Assembly: GCF_007858255.1 (NCBI RefSeq)
Contig: NZ_VFEU01000009.1
Location: forward strand, 62,001 to 126,000
Direction: 5' to 3'
DNA: 64,000 bases
DNA from: Pseudomonas rhodesiae
GTDB lineage: Bacteria; Pseudomonadota; Gammaproteobacteria; Pseudomonadales; Pseudomonadaceae
Position numbers and translations under genes: made by a program. Of this stretch, positions 7,755 to 15,296 are shown piece after piece. Every line of letters begins with the position of its first letter. Within the stretch, counting starts at the first letter, position 1. The notes beneath the pieces are model-generated. The model was not told the origin of the DNA, searched no databases, and saw only the letters and a program-made list of their open reading frames with translations.

Positions 7755-8306
7755 ATGAACCAATATTGGGTAACGCAGCGCTACGCCCGGTTATCGATGA
7801 CCCTGCACTGGCTGATGCTGGCGCTGTTTGTCGGTGTCTATGCCTGCATCGAAATCAAAGGCCTGCTGCCTCGCGGCAGTGTGGCGAGGAGCTTCATGGC
7901 GGGCACTCACGGGCTGCTGGGGATAGGTATTTTCCTGTTGGTGTGGGTGCGCTTGCTCGGGCGTCTGGCTCCTCGTCCGGCCATCGTGCCGCGGCCTCCC
8001 ATCTGGCAAACGGCGTTGGCGCACCTGATGCACCTGGCCCTGTATGGCTTGATGATCGTGACGCCGCTGCTGGCCTGGCTGATGCTTAGCGCCGGGGGCA
8101 AAACCCTGCCGTACTTCGAGTGGCCCTTGCCCGCCCTGGTGGCGATGGATCCGGACCAAGCCAAGGTGTTCAAGCACTGGCATGAGTGGCTGGGCAATGC
8201 CGGTTATTGGCTGATCGGCCTGCATGCGGCCGCCGGGCTGTTCCATCACTACTGGGTGCGCGACAACACCCTGATACGCATGCTGCCTAAACCGCGTAAT
8301 CGCTGA
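7755..8306 (+). CDS. Cytochrome b561 family protein
   Basis: A 183-residue di-heme b-type cytochrome of the inner membrane with four membrane segments. Likely heme ligands are the histidines in SMTLHWLML, MAGTHGLLG, and the late KHWHEWLGNAGYWLIGLHAAAG region. Family members pass electrons from ubiquinol, in some cases to superoxide. The start MNQYWVTQRYARLS at 7755 gives the normal family N terminus; the open frame extends 114 bases further upstream but that part is the promoter. It is divergent from the hemolysin operon and probably shares the QseB-like control. A b-type cytochrome could supply electrons to the diiron protein across the spacer, but nothing here proves it. Confidence 0.88.
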   Translation: MNQYWVTQRYARLSMTLHWLMLALFVGVYACIEIKGLLPRGSVARSFMAGTHGLLGIGIFLLVWVRLLGRLAPRPAIVPRPPIWQTALAHLMHLALYGLMIVTPLLAWLMLSAGGKTLPYFEWPLPALVAMDPDQAKVFKHWHEWLGNAGYWLIGLHAAAGLFHHYWVRDNTLIRMLPKPRNR

Positions 8307-8327
8307 AGTTGCGACAAATCAGCTTGA

Positions 8328-8339
8328 TGAAACGTTTCT
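8328..8339. promoter_or_regulatory. RbsR/Cra-like operator
   Basis: TGAAACGTTTCT contains the perfect 10-base palindrome GAAACGTTTC (8329-8338). This core is shared by E. coli RbsR sites and by Cra/FruR sites. It lies about 125 bases upstream of the sugar ABC operon, which encodes a LacI-family regulator. Confidence 0.5.
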
Positions 8340-8357
8340 TCTAGCGACAAATGGCGC

Positions 8358-8373
8358 ACGCAAGCGCTTGCGT
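8358..8373. promoter_or_regulatory. 16-base perfect palindrome, LacI-family operator candidate
   Basis: ACGCAAGCGCTTGCGT is a perfect palindrome with the central CG step typical of LacI-family operators. Its centre is 32 bases (three helical turns) from the centre of the site at 8329-8338, so two dimers could bind on the same face of the DNA. It is 90 bases upstream of the transporter start. Confidence 0.55.
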
Positions 8374-8462
8374 AAGTAAATGTATCTGATTAGAGTCGGT
8401 GCCAATCGGCTCTGATCCAAAGGGGGCCGAACGACAAAAATAATAAAACCAGGAGCTCAGAC

Positions 8463-9995
8463 ATGAGCCTTGAACCCTTGCTGGAAATGCAGGGCATCAG
8501 CAAAACTTTCAACGGTTTGCGCGTGCTCAAAAATGTCGGCCTGAAGGTTTACCCCGGCGAAATCCACGCCTTGATGGGGGAGAACGGCGCCGGCAAATCC
8601 ACTTTGATGAAAATCCTCTCCGGCGCTTATCAGGCCGATCCCGGCGGTGAAATCCGCATCGGCGGCGAGCCCATCGCCACGTTCAATCCCGCCACCGCCA
8701 AAGCCCTCGGCATCGCCGTGATCTACCAGGAACTGAGCCTGTGCCCGAACCTGAGCGTGGCCGAGAACATTTACCTGGGCCGCGAACTACGGCGCGGTTG
8801 GACCATCGACCGCGCCGGCATGCAGGACGGCTGCGTCGAGGTGCTGCAACGCCTGGGCGCCGAATTCACCCCGGCCACGCGGGTCAGCAGCCTGTCGATT
8901 GCCGAGCGCCAACTGGTGGAGATCGCCCGCGCTTTGCATGCCCACGCCAAGATCCTGGTGATGGACGAGCCCACTACGCCGCTGTCGTCCCGCGAAACGG
9001 ATCGCCTGTTCGCGCTGATCAAACAGCTGCGCAGCCAAGGCCTGGCAATCATCTATATCAGCCACCGCATGGCCGAGATCTACGAGCTGTCGGACCGTGT
9101 ATCGGTGCTGCGCGACGGCCAGTACATCGGCGAACTGACCCGCGAGGCGCTGTCGGCCGAGGTGCTGGTGAAAATGATGGTGGGCCGCGACTTGTCAGGG
9201 TTCTATAAAAAGGACCACGCGGCGTACGACCCCGGCGCCGTGGTGATGCGCGTCCGCGACATGGCCGACGGCAAACGCGTGCGCCAGTGCAGTTTCGACC
9301 TGCATGCCGGTGAGGTGCTGGGCATTGCCGGGCTGGTGGGGGCAGGGCGCACCGAGCTGGCGCGCCTGATCTTCGCCGCCGACCCGCGCACCAGCGGCAC
9401 CCTGGAAGTGGTGGGCAAGACCGTCACCCCACTGCGCACCCCGGCGGACGCGATCCGTGCCGGCGTGGTGTACCTCACCGAAGACCGTAAGGCCCAGGGC
9501 CTGTTCCTCGACATGAGCGTGGCCGACAACATCAACGTCTGCGCCTGTGTGCCGGATGCCCGCGCCGGTGGTGTGCTTGACCAGGCGCACGCCGCGCAAC
9601 GCTCAAATGACGCGATCAAGTCGCTGTCGATCCGCGTGGCGTCGGGCAAGGTCAACGTCGGCGCGTTATCCGGTGGCAACCAGCAGAAAGTCCTGCTGGC
9701 GCGCTTGCTGGAGGTCAAGCCCCATGTGCTGATCCTCGACGAACCCACCCGTGGCGTGGACATCGGCTCCAAATCCGAGATCTACCGCATCATCAATCAG
9801 CTGGCGCTGGCCGGGGTGGGCATTGTGGTGATTTCCAGCGAGCTGCCGGAAATCATCGGCACCTGCGACCGCGTGCTGATCATGCGCGAAGGCCAATTGG
9901 TGGCCGAAGTCGGCGGGGCTTCCGGCCACGCTATTTCCCAGGAACGTATTATCGACCTCGCCACCGGTGGCGATCAGGTGGCTGCCCATGGCTGA
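8463..9995 (+). CDS. Sugar ABC transporter ATP-binding protein (RbsA type)
   Basis: A 510-residue double ATPase. The first domain has Walker [10 protein letters not shown] (residues 39-47), a signature-like [15 protein letters not shown] and Walker [13 protein letters not shown]. The second has [15 protein letters not shown] and [14 protein letters not shown] with a degenerate P loop ([10 protein letters not shown]), as usual in RbsA/MglA/XylG proteins. It powers uptake of a monosaccharide with the permease and binding protein encoded next. The ATG is preceded by CCAGGAGCTCAGAC. The end overlaps the permease gene by 8 bases. Ribose is the default guess, but the xylulokinase at the end of the operon points to a pentose, pentulose or pentitol instead. 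Confidence 0.9.
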   Translation: MSLEPLLEMQGISKTFNGLRVLKNVGLKVYPGEIHALMGENGAGKSTLMKILSGAYQADPGGEIRIGGEPIATFNPATAKALGIAVIYQELSLCPNLSVAENIYLGRELRRGWTIDRAGMQDGCVEVLQRLGAEFTPATRVSSLSIAERQLVEIARALHAHAKILVMDEPTTPLSSRETDRLFALIKQLRSQGLAIIYISHRMAEIYELSDRVSVLRDGQYIGELTREALSAEVLVKMMVGRDLSGFYKKDHAAYDPGAVVMRVRDMADGKRVRQCSFDLHAGEVLGIAGLVGAGRTELARLIFAADPRTSGTLEVVGKTVTPLRTPADAIRAGVVYLTEDRKAQGLFLDMSVADNINVCACVPDARAGGVLDQAHAAQRSNDAIKSLSIRVASGKVNVGALSGGNQQKVLLARLLEVKPHVLILDEPTRGVDIGSKSEIYRIINQLALAGVGIVVISSELPEIIGTCDRVLIMREGQLVAEVGGASGHAISQERIIDLATGGDQVAAHG

Positions 9996-10977
9996 CTCAA
10001 ACAACACAATGACCCTCACACCCATAGGCAAAGCCGAACGCGCCCGCGAGTTGATGCGCACGGTCGGCATGTTGCCGGTGTTGGTGTTGCTGCTGGTGGG
10101 CTTTGCCCTGGCCAGTGAAAACTTCCTGACCTTGCAGAACCTGTCGATCATCACCCAGCAAGCCTCGGTGAACGTGGTGTTGGCGGCGGGCATGACCTTT
10201 GTGATCCTCACTGCCGGCATCGACCTGTCGGTGGGCGCGATCCTGGCGGCGTCGGCGGTGGTGGCGTTGCAGGCGTCGATGTCGCCGCAATTCGGTATGT
10301 TCGGGATCGCCGCCGGCATCGGCTTCGGGCTGTTACTCGGGCTGGTCAACGGCGGGCTGATCGCCTTTATGCGCCTGCCGCCGTTTATCGTCACCCTCGG
10401 CGCGCTCACCGCCATGCGTGGGCTGGCGCGGCTGTTGGCCGACGACAAGACGGTGTTCAACCCGGATCTGCCGTTTGCATTTATCGGTAACGACTCGATC
10501 CTTGGCGTGCCATGGCTGGTGGTGATTGCCGTGGCGGTGGTGGCGCTGTCGTGGTTTATCCTGCGGCGCACGGTGATGGGGGTGCAGATCTATTCGGTGG
10601 GCGGCAACCCAGAAGCGGCGCGGCTGTCGGGGATCAAGGTGTGGAAGGTGCTGTTGTTCGTCTACGCCATGTCCGGTGCGTTGGCCGGGCTGGGCGCGGT
10701 GATGAGCGCTTCACGCCTGTTTGCCGCCAACGGCCTGCAACTGGGGCAATCCTACGAGCTGGATGCGATTGCCGCGGTGATCCTCGGCGGCACCAGCTTT
10801 ACCGGCGGCGTCGGCACCATCGGTGGCACGCTGATCGGCGCGCTGATCATTGCCGTGCTCACCAATGGCCTGGTGCTGCTGGGGGTGTCGGATATCTGGC
10901 AATACATCATCAAAGGCATCGTGATCATTGGCGCAGTGGCGCTGGACCGTTATCGCCAGTCCGGCGCGCGCACCTGA
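9988..10977 (+). CDS. Sugar ABC transporter permease (RbsC type)
   Basis: A 329-residue inner-membrane permease with about ten hydrophobic segments. Recognisable family motifs are [13 protein letters not shown] near residue 70 and [29 protein letters not shown] text near 205, the contact loop for the ATPase. The start MADSNNTM at 9988 lies inside the end of the ATPase gene, which gives an 8-base overlap. The frame stays open 21 bases further upstream but no better start is visible. It forms the membrane channel for the sugar captured by the binding protein downstream. Confidence 0.9.
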   Translation: MADSNNTMTLTPIGKAERARELMRTVGMLPVLVLLLVGFALASENFLTLQNLSIITQQASVNVVLAAGMTFVILTAGIDLSVGAILAASAVVALQASMSPQFGMFGIAAGIGFGLLLGLVNGGLIAFMRLPPFIVTLGALTAMRGLARLLADDKTVFNPDLPFAFIGNDSILGVPWLVVIAVAVVALSWFILRRTVMGVQIYSVGGNPEAARLSGIKVWKVLLFVYAMSGALAGLGAVMSASRLFAANGLQLGQSYELDAIAAVILGGTSFTGGVGTIGGTLIGALIIAVLTNGLVLLGVSDIWQYIIKGIVIIGAVALDRYRQSGART

Positions 10978-11011
10978 TTTATCTCCTACAACAATCACAA
11001 GTGAGAAGCGC

Positions 11012-11944
11012 ATGAACTTTAAACGTATCGTTCCCGTCATCGCCCTGGCTGCCCTGATGTCCCAGGCAGTACAGGCCCGTGAACTCAAAGCGCTGGGCAT
11101 CAGCATGGGCTCGCTGGGCAACCCGTATTTCGTAACCCTGGCCGACGGTGCCACGGCGCGGGCCAAGGCGTTGAACCCCAACGTCAAGGTGACCTCGGTG
11201 TCCGCCGACTATGACCTGAGCAAACAGTTTTCCCAGATCGACAACTTCATCTCGTCCAAGGTCGACTTGATTCTGCTCAATGCCGTGGACCCATCGGCCA
11301 TGGCCTCGGCGATCAAGAAAGCCCGCGACGCCGGCATCGTCGTAGTCGCCGTGGATGTGGACGCCAAGGGCGTGAACGCCACCGTACAGACCGACAACGT
11401 CGAAGCCGGCAAGCTGGCCTGTCAGTACCTAGTGGACAAGCTCTCGGGCAAAGGCAATGTGATTATTCAGAACGGCCCGCAGGTCACAGCCGTGACCGAC
11501 CGCGTCAAGGGCTGCAAAGCCGCATTGGCCGGCGCGCCGGACATCAAGGTGCTGTCCGACGATCAGGACGGAAAAGGTTCGCGCGAAGGCGGGCTGAACG
11601 TGATGCAGGGCTATCTCACCCGTTTCCCGAAAATCGACGGCCTGTTCGCGATCAACGACCCCCAAGCCATCGGTAGCGATCTGGCAGCCAAGCAGCTCAA
11701 GCGCAGCGGTATCATCATCACCTCGGTGGATGGCGCGCCGGACATCGAAAATGCACTGAAGAGCGATACGCAGATCCAGGCCTCCGCCAGCCAGGACCCG
11801 TGGGCCATGGCCCAGACCGCCGTGGACGTAGGCAATGACATTCTCAACGACAAAGCCCCGGCCGACGCGGTGACGTTGCTCACGCCGAAACTGATCACCC
11901 GCGACAATGTCGGCAGCTACAGCGGCTGGTCGAGCAAACACTGA
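11012..11944 (+). CDS. Periplasmic sugar-binding protein (RbsB type)
   Basis: A 310-residue substrate-binding protein. Residues 1-22 (MNFKRIVPVIALAALMSQAVQA) are a signal peptide. The mature protein has the type I periplasmic-binding fold with family motifs ISMGSLGNPYF, LILLNAVDPSAMASAIKKA, IVVVAVDVDAKG and GLFAINDPQAIGS. It delivers the sugar to the permease. Placed third in the operon, 34 bases after the permease gene. Type I proteins of this kind bind ribose, xylose, galactose, inositol or sugar alcohols; the sequence alone does not tell me which. Confidence 0.9.
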   Translation: MNFKRIVPVIALAALMSQAVQARELKALGISMGSLGNPYFVTLADGATARAKALNPNVKVTSVSADYDLSKQFSQIDNFISSKVDLILLNAVDPSAMASAIKKARDAGIVVVAVDVDAKGVNATVQTDNVEAGKLACQYLVDKLSGKGNVIIQNGPQVTAVTDRVKGCKAALAGAPDIKVLSDDQDGKGSREGGLNVMQGYLTRFPKIDGLFAINDPQAIGSDLAAKQLKRSGIIITSVDGAPDIENALKSDTQIQASASQDPWAMAQTAVDVGNDILNDKAPADAVTLLTPKLITRDNVGSYSGWSSKH

Positions 11945-11965
11945 GTCCGTCTGAGGAACCGCGCC

Positions 11966-12958
11966 ATGGTCACCATGGACGATGTGGCAAGCCGCGCCGG
12001 GGTGTCGACTTCAACCGTGTCCCATGTGGTGAACGGCACCCGTAAAGTCAGCGCGGCGACGGTGCTGGCGGTGCAGCGTGCGATCCAGGATCTGGGTTAC
12101 ATCCCCAACACCCTGGCGCGCTCGCTGGCCCGTTCCAGCACCAGCACCATTGGCGTGGCGATTTCGGCGCTGTCCAATCACTACTTCAGCGAGACCGTGC
12201 ACGCGATTGAAACCGAGTGCGCCAAGCACGGCTACATGATGCTGTTTGTCGACACCCATGATGACCCGCAGCAAGAGTTGCGGGTAGTGACGGCGCTGCA
12301 TCATCGGCGTGTCGACGGTATTGTGCTGGCTCCGTCGAATGGGTCTCTGGCCCTGGAGTACCTGCGTGCCAACCAGATTCCGGCGGTGCTGGTGGATCGG
12401 ATGATGAGCGCGCAATTTGATCAGGTCGGGGTGGAAAACGCGCGGTCCACGCAAACCTTGATCGAACACCTGATAAGCCACGGACATAGCCGTATCGGCT
12501 TTATCGCCGGACGTGTGGGGTTCAGTACCACGGATGAGCGGGTGGCCGGCTACACAGCGGCGTTGCAGGGGGCGGGGTTGGCCGTTGATCCGCAGCTGTT
12601 GGTCAACGGCGGTTCCAGTACCGAGCCGGCTCGTCAGGCCACGGTGCAACTGTTGGGCCTGGAGTCGCCACCGACAGCGATTATGGCCGGTAATAACTTG
12701 ATGACCCTGGGCGCGATGCACGCTCTGCGTGATGCGCACCTGGAGGTCCCGGCGCAGATGGCGTTGGTGGGGTTTGATGATTTTGATTGGGCAGACTTTT
12801 TCGTGCCGCGACTGACCCTGATCGCCCAGCCTGTGCAGGCGTTGGGCGCCCAGGCGGTCAATCTACTGCTGCAACGCATGGCATCGCCCACTGCGCCCAC
12901 CCAGTGTGTGCGCCTGGCACCAACCCTGCGAATACGCAATTCCTGTGGCTGCCACTGA
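11966..12958 (+). CDS. LacI-family transcriptional regulator
   Basis: A 330-residue repressor. The N-terminal helix-turn-helix reads TMDDVASRAGVSTSTVSHVVNG and is followed by the hinge helix NTLARSLARSSTSTIGV. The rest is a periplasmic-binding-like effector domain. It ends in an unusual CGCH tail. It is encoded within the operon it presumably represses, between binding protein and kinase, 21 bases after the former. The palindromes at 8329-8338 and 8358-8373 are the obvious operator candidates. A start 9 bases later (MDDVAS) is also possible. The inducer is probably the transported sugar or its phosphorylated form. Confidence 0.9.
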   Translation: MVTMDDVASRAGVSTSTVSHVVNGTRKVSAATVLAVQRAIQDLGYIPNTLARSLARSSTSTIGVAISALSNHYFSETVHAIETECAKHGYMMLFVDTHDDPQQELRVVTALHHRRVDGIVLAPSNGSLALEYLRANQIPAVLVDRMMSAQFDQVGVENARSTQTLIEHLISHGHSRIGFIAGRVGFSTTDERVAGYTAALQGAGLAVDPQLLVNGGSSTEPARQATVQLLGLESPPTAIMAGNNLMTLGAMHALRDAHLEVPAQMALVGFDDFDWADFFVPRLTLIAQPVQALGAQAVNLLLQRMASPTAPTQCVRLAPTLRIRNSCGCH

Positions 12959-12974
12959 TTGGAATCACATACGT

Positions 12975-14435
12975 ATGAACAGTCCGGTTTCCTTGGGCAT
13001 CGATCTCGGCACCTCTGAACTCAAAGCCATCCTGATGGACCTCGACGGCAACGTCCTGGCCCATGCCGGCGTGCGCCTGAGCGTTTCACGACGCCACAGC
13101 GGCTGGTCAGAACAGGCGCCGCAGGATTGGTGGCAAGCCTGTGTGCAGGCGCTGGGCCAGCTGCGCAGCCATCCGGCGTATACCGATGTGGCCTGTATCG
13201 GCCTGTCCGGGCAGATGCACGGCGCGGTGCTGTTGGGTGCGGACGACCGGGTGCTGTATCCGGCCATCCTGTGGGATGACTCCCGCGCCGTGGCCGAGGC
13301 AGAACGCCTGGGCGCGGATTTCGCCGATGTCACCGGCAGCCTGCCGATGGCCGGGCTTACCGCGCCGAAGTTGCTGTGGCTGCAGGAGCATGAACCAGAG
13401 GTGTTCAAGGCCATCGACTGCGTGTTGTCGCCCAAGGATTACCTGCGGTTGTGTCTGACTGGCGAGCGCATCAGCGAAATGTCCGACGCCGCCGGTACGC
13501 TGTGGCTGGATGTGGCCCGGCGCGAGTGGTTCATGCCGATGCTGCGCGCCACCGGCCTGGCGCCGTGGCAGATGCCTCGACTGGTTGAAGGCGGCGCGCC
13601 AAGCGCACAGTTGACCGCGACGCAGCTGGGGCTGTCGCCCGCGGTGGTGATTGCCGGCGGTGGCGGCGATAACCCGGTGGCGGCGGTGGGCATCGGTGCG
13701 GTCCATGCCGGGGACGGTTTCATCACCTTGGGCACCAGCGCGGCGATTGTGGCGATCACCGACCACGCCGCCGGCAACCCGGCCAGCGCGGTACATAGCT
13801 TCTGCCATGCGCTGCCGGATCGCTGGTACACCATGGGCGCCATGCTCGCCGGTGCCAGTTGCTTACGTTGGGTCACGCGGTTGACCGGGATGGCGGATGA
13901 GCAAACCTTGCTAGCGCAGGTCCAGGCGCAATTACCGATCGAACAGGTGGTGCCGCTGCACACGCCGTTGTTCCTGCCGTACCTGGCCGGCGAACGCACG
14001 CCACACAACGACCCCTTGTTGCGCGGCGGCTTTATGGGGCTAGGCCATGACTGCACACCGGCGATGCTCGGCTATGCGGTGATGGAGGGCGTCGGCTTCG
14101 GCCTGCTGGATGCGCTGCACGCGGTGCAATCGGCCGGCGCACAGGTCGGCGCCTGCGCTTTGGTAGGCGGCGGCGCGCGCAGCGCGTATTGGGCGCAGTT
14201 GCTGGCCAACATCCTGCAACGGGAGATCTACACGTTGCACGGCAGTGAACTGAGCGCCTGCATCGGCGCGGCGAAACTCGGGTTCATGGCAGTGGGCGAG
14301 GGCGCAGACTTGCTGGCGGCAGGTATGCCGATCAAGGCGCGCTACTTGCCGGATGCGACACAGCGGGCGGTGCTGGATGAGCGTTATCGGCGGTTTCAGG
14401 GACTGTTGGAGGCGGCGAAAGGGTTGCGGGCCTGA
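12975..14435 (+). CDS. xylB: Xylulokinase (FGGY family)
   Basis: A 486-residue sugar kinase. The N-terminal ATPase fold starts with GIDLGTSELKAILMD, GLSGQMHGAVLLG carries the residues that contact the sugar in XylB, and the second domain has GGGGDNPVAAVGIG and the adenosine motif LVGGGARSAYWAQLL. Length and motifs fit D-xylulose kinase, which feeds xylulose 5-phosphate into the pentose phosphate pathway. It is the last gene of the ABC operon, 16 bases after the regulator gene. No xylose isomerase and no polyol dehydrogenase lies nearby, so the upstream step must be encoded elsewhere or the transported sugar is D-xylulose itself. Confidence 0.87.
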   Translation: MNSPVSLGIDLGTSELKAILMDLDGNVLAHAGVRLSVSRRHSGWSEQAPQDWWQACVQALGQLRSHPAYTDVACIGLSGQMHGAVLLGADDRVLYPAILWDDSRAVAEAERLGADFADVTGSLPMAGLTAPKLLWLQEHEPEVFKAIDCVLSPKDYLRLCLTGERISEMSDAAGTLWLDVARREWFMPMLRATGLAPWQMPRLVEGGAPSAQLTATQLGLSPAVVIAGGGGDNPVAAVGIGAVHAGDGFITLGTSAAIVAITDHAAGNPASAVHSFCHALPDRWYTMGAMLAGASCLRWVTRLTGMADEQTLLAQVQAQLPIEQVVPLHTPLFLPYLAGERTPHNDPLLRGGFMGLGHDCTPAMLGYAVMEGVGFGLLDALHAVQSAGAQVGACALVGGGARSAYWAQLLANILQREIYTLHGSELSACIGAAKLGFMAVGEGADLLAAGMPIKARYLPDATQRAVLDERYRRFQGLLEAAKGLRA

Positions 14436-14439
14436 GCAA

Positions 14440-14763
14440 TCAGAGCTTGCCGTCCAGAAAGCTGATCAGTCGCGACTTCGTGATAGCGCCGATTTGCGTC
14501 CCTTCTACATGACCGCCACTGAACAGCATCAGCGTAGGAATGCTACGTATGCCATATGTTTCCGCCGTGGCCGGATTCTCGTCGACATTGAGTGTGGCAA
14601 CCTGCAACCGATCTGCGTATTCCTCAGCGATCTGTTCGATAGACACCGCAAGCATTTTGCACGGGCCGCACCATTCGGCCCAGAAGTCGACCAGTACAGG
14701 TTTGGTGCTGTGGATAACGTCGTCCTCGAACGAATCGTCAGTGATGGCTTTGATCTGACTCAT
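14440..14763 (-). CDS. Thioredoxin
   Basis: A 107-residue thioredoxin with the intact WCGPC active site (Cys32 and Cys35) inside VLVDFWAEWCGPCKML, the conserved cis-proline segment RSIPTLMLFSGG, and the C-terminal helix. It reduces protein disulfides in the cytoplasm. ATG 14763 is preceded by AGGAGG and overlaps the stop of the upstream degenerate thioredoxin gene (ATGA), so the two are translated together. It converges on xylB with a 4-base gap. It is an accessory thioredoxin rather than the housekeeping copy, judging by its context. Confidence 0.9.
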   Translation of the reverse strand: MSQIKAITDDSFEDDVIHSTKPVLVDFWAEWCGPCKMLAVSIEQIAEEYADRLQVATLNVDENPATAETYGIRSIPTLMLFSGGHVEGTQIGAITKSRLISFLDGKL

Positions 14764-15020
14764 AAATGCCTCCTGTGGTCTTTGAACAGCATCAGCGTGG
14801 GCACCTCGTGCACCCCGTACCGGGCCGGTGTGACGCAATGGTCGTCGACATTCAGCGTCACAATGGTCAAGCGGCCCAGGTAATCCTCAGCCATTTGCTC
14901 GAGGTAGGGCAGATGGCCACAGCTATTGTTCCAGTAATACACCAACACCGGGCCTAGGGCCTGCAACACCTGCCGATCAAAATTGGCATCGCTGACTTCT
15001 TTGATAAGTGAGCGCGTCAT
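14760..15020 (-). CDS. Truncated single-cysteine thioredoxin-like protein
   Basis: An 86-residue thioredoxin-fold protein. It aligns with the downstream thioredoxin from the start through VPTLMLFKD. The active site reads SCGHL, so only the first cysteine (Cys34) remains. The protein then stops at DHRRHL, just after the strand carrying the cis-proline loop, and lacks the last strand and helix. Its final codons hold the AGGAGG that initiates the next gene, as if its 3' end had been replaced by the start of the second copy. GGAGGG lies 6 bases before ATG 15020. It may be a decayed duplicate or a regulatory partner. Confidence 0.65.
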   Translation of the reverse strand: MTRSLIKEVSDANFDRQVLQALGPVLVYYWNNSCGHLPYLEQMAEDYLGRLTIVTLNVDDHCVTPARYGVHEVPTLMLFKDHRRHL

Positions 15021-15219
15021 GGGCAACCCTCCAGCCACAGCATTGACGCTAACGCAACGAGGCGCTGAAGGCACCTGTGAAAAATGACAGGGTGTTAGAT
15101 CGATTGGCGATAGCCCAAGGCGGTGCCTGTATGAGCGGGGTTGCGCCGCACTGGGCCGCGAGGCGGCCCGCGATCAAACTGCGGCGCAATGTCAGAGCGA
15201 ATGGGGACAGCCGGTTCCA

Positions 15220-15237
15220 GGGCTGCTTGTGCAGCCC
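15220..15237. other. Hairpin in the rlhA-thioredoxin intergenic region
   Basis: GGGCTGC, a four-base loop, and GCAGCCC form a perfect 7-base stem downstream of rlhA. It is followed by GCAAGCCCGCTCACCAC, which resembles one arm of the REP elements of this group. There is no T run, so it is either a REP fragment or a weak terminator. The remainder of 15021-15296 shows no gene. Confidence 0.4.
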
Positions 15238-15296
15238 GGCGCGGAGCAAGCCCGCTCACCACAAAAAGTATTAGCCGTTGACGAAGTGCAACAGCG

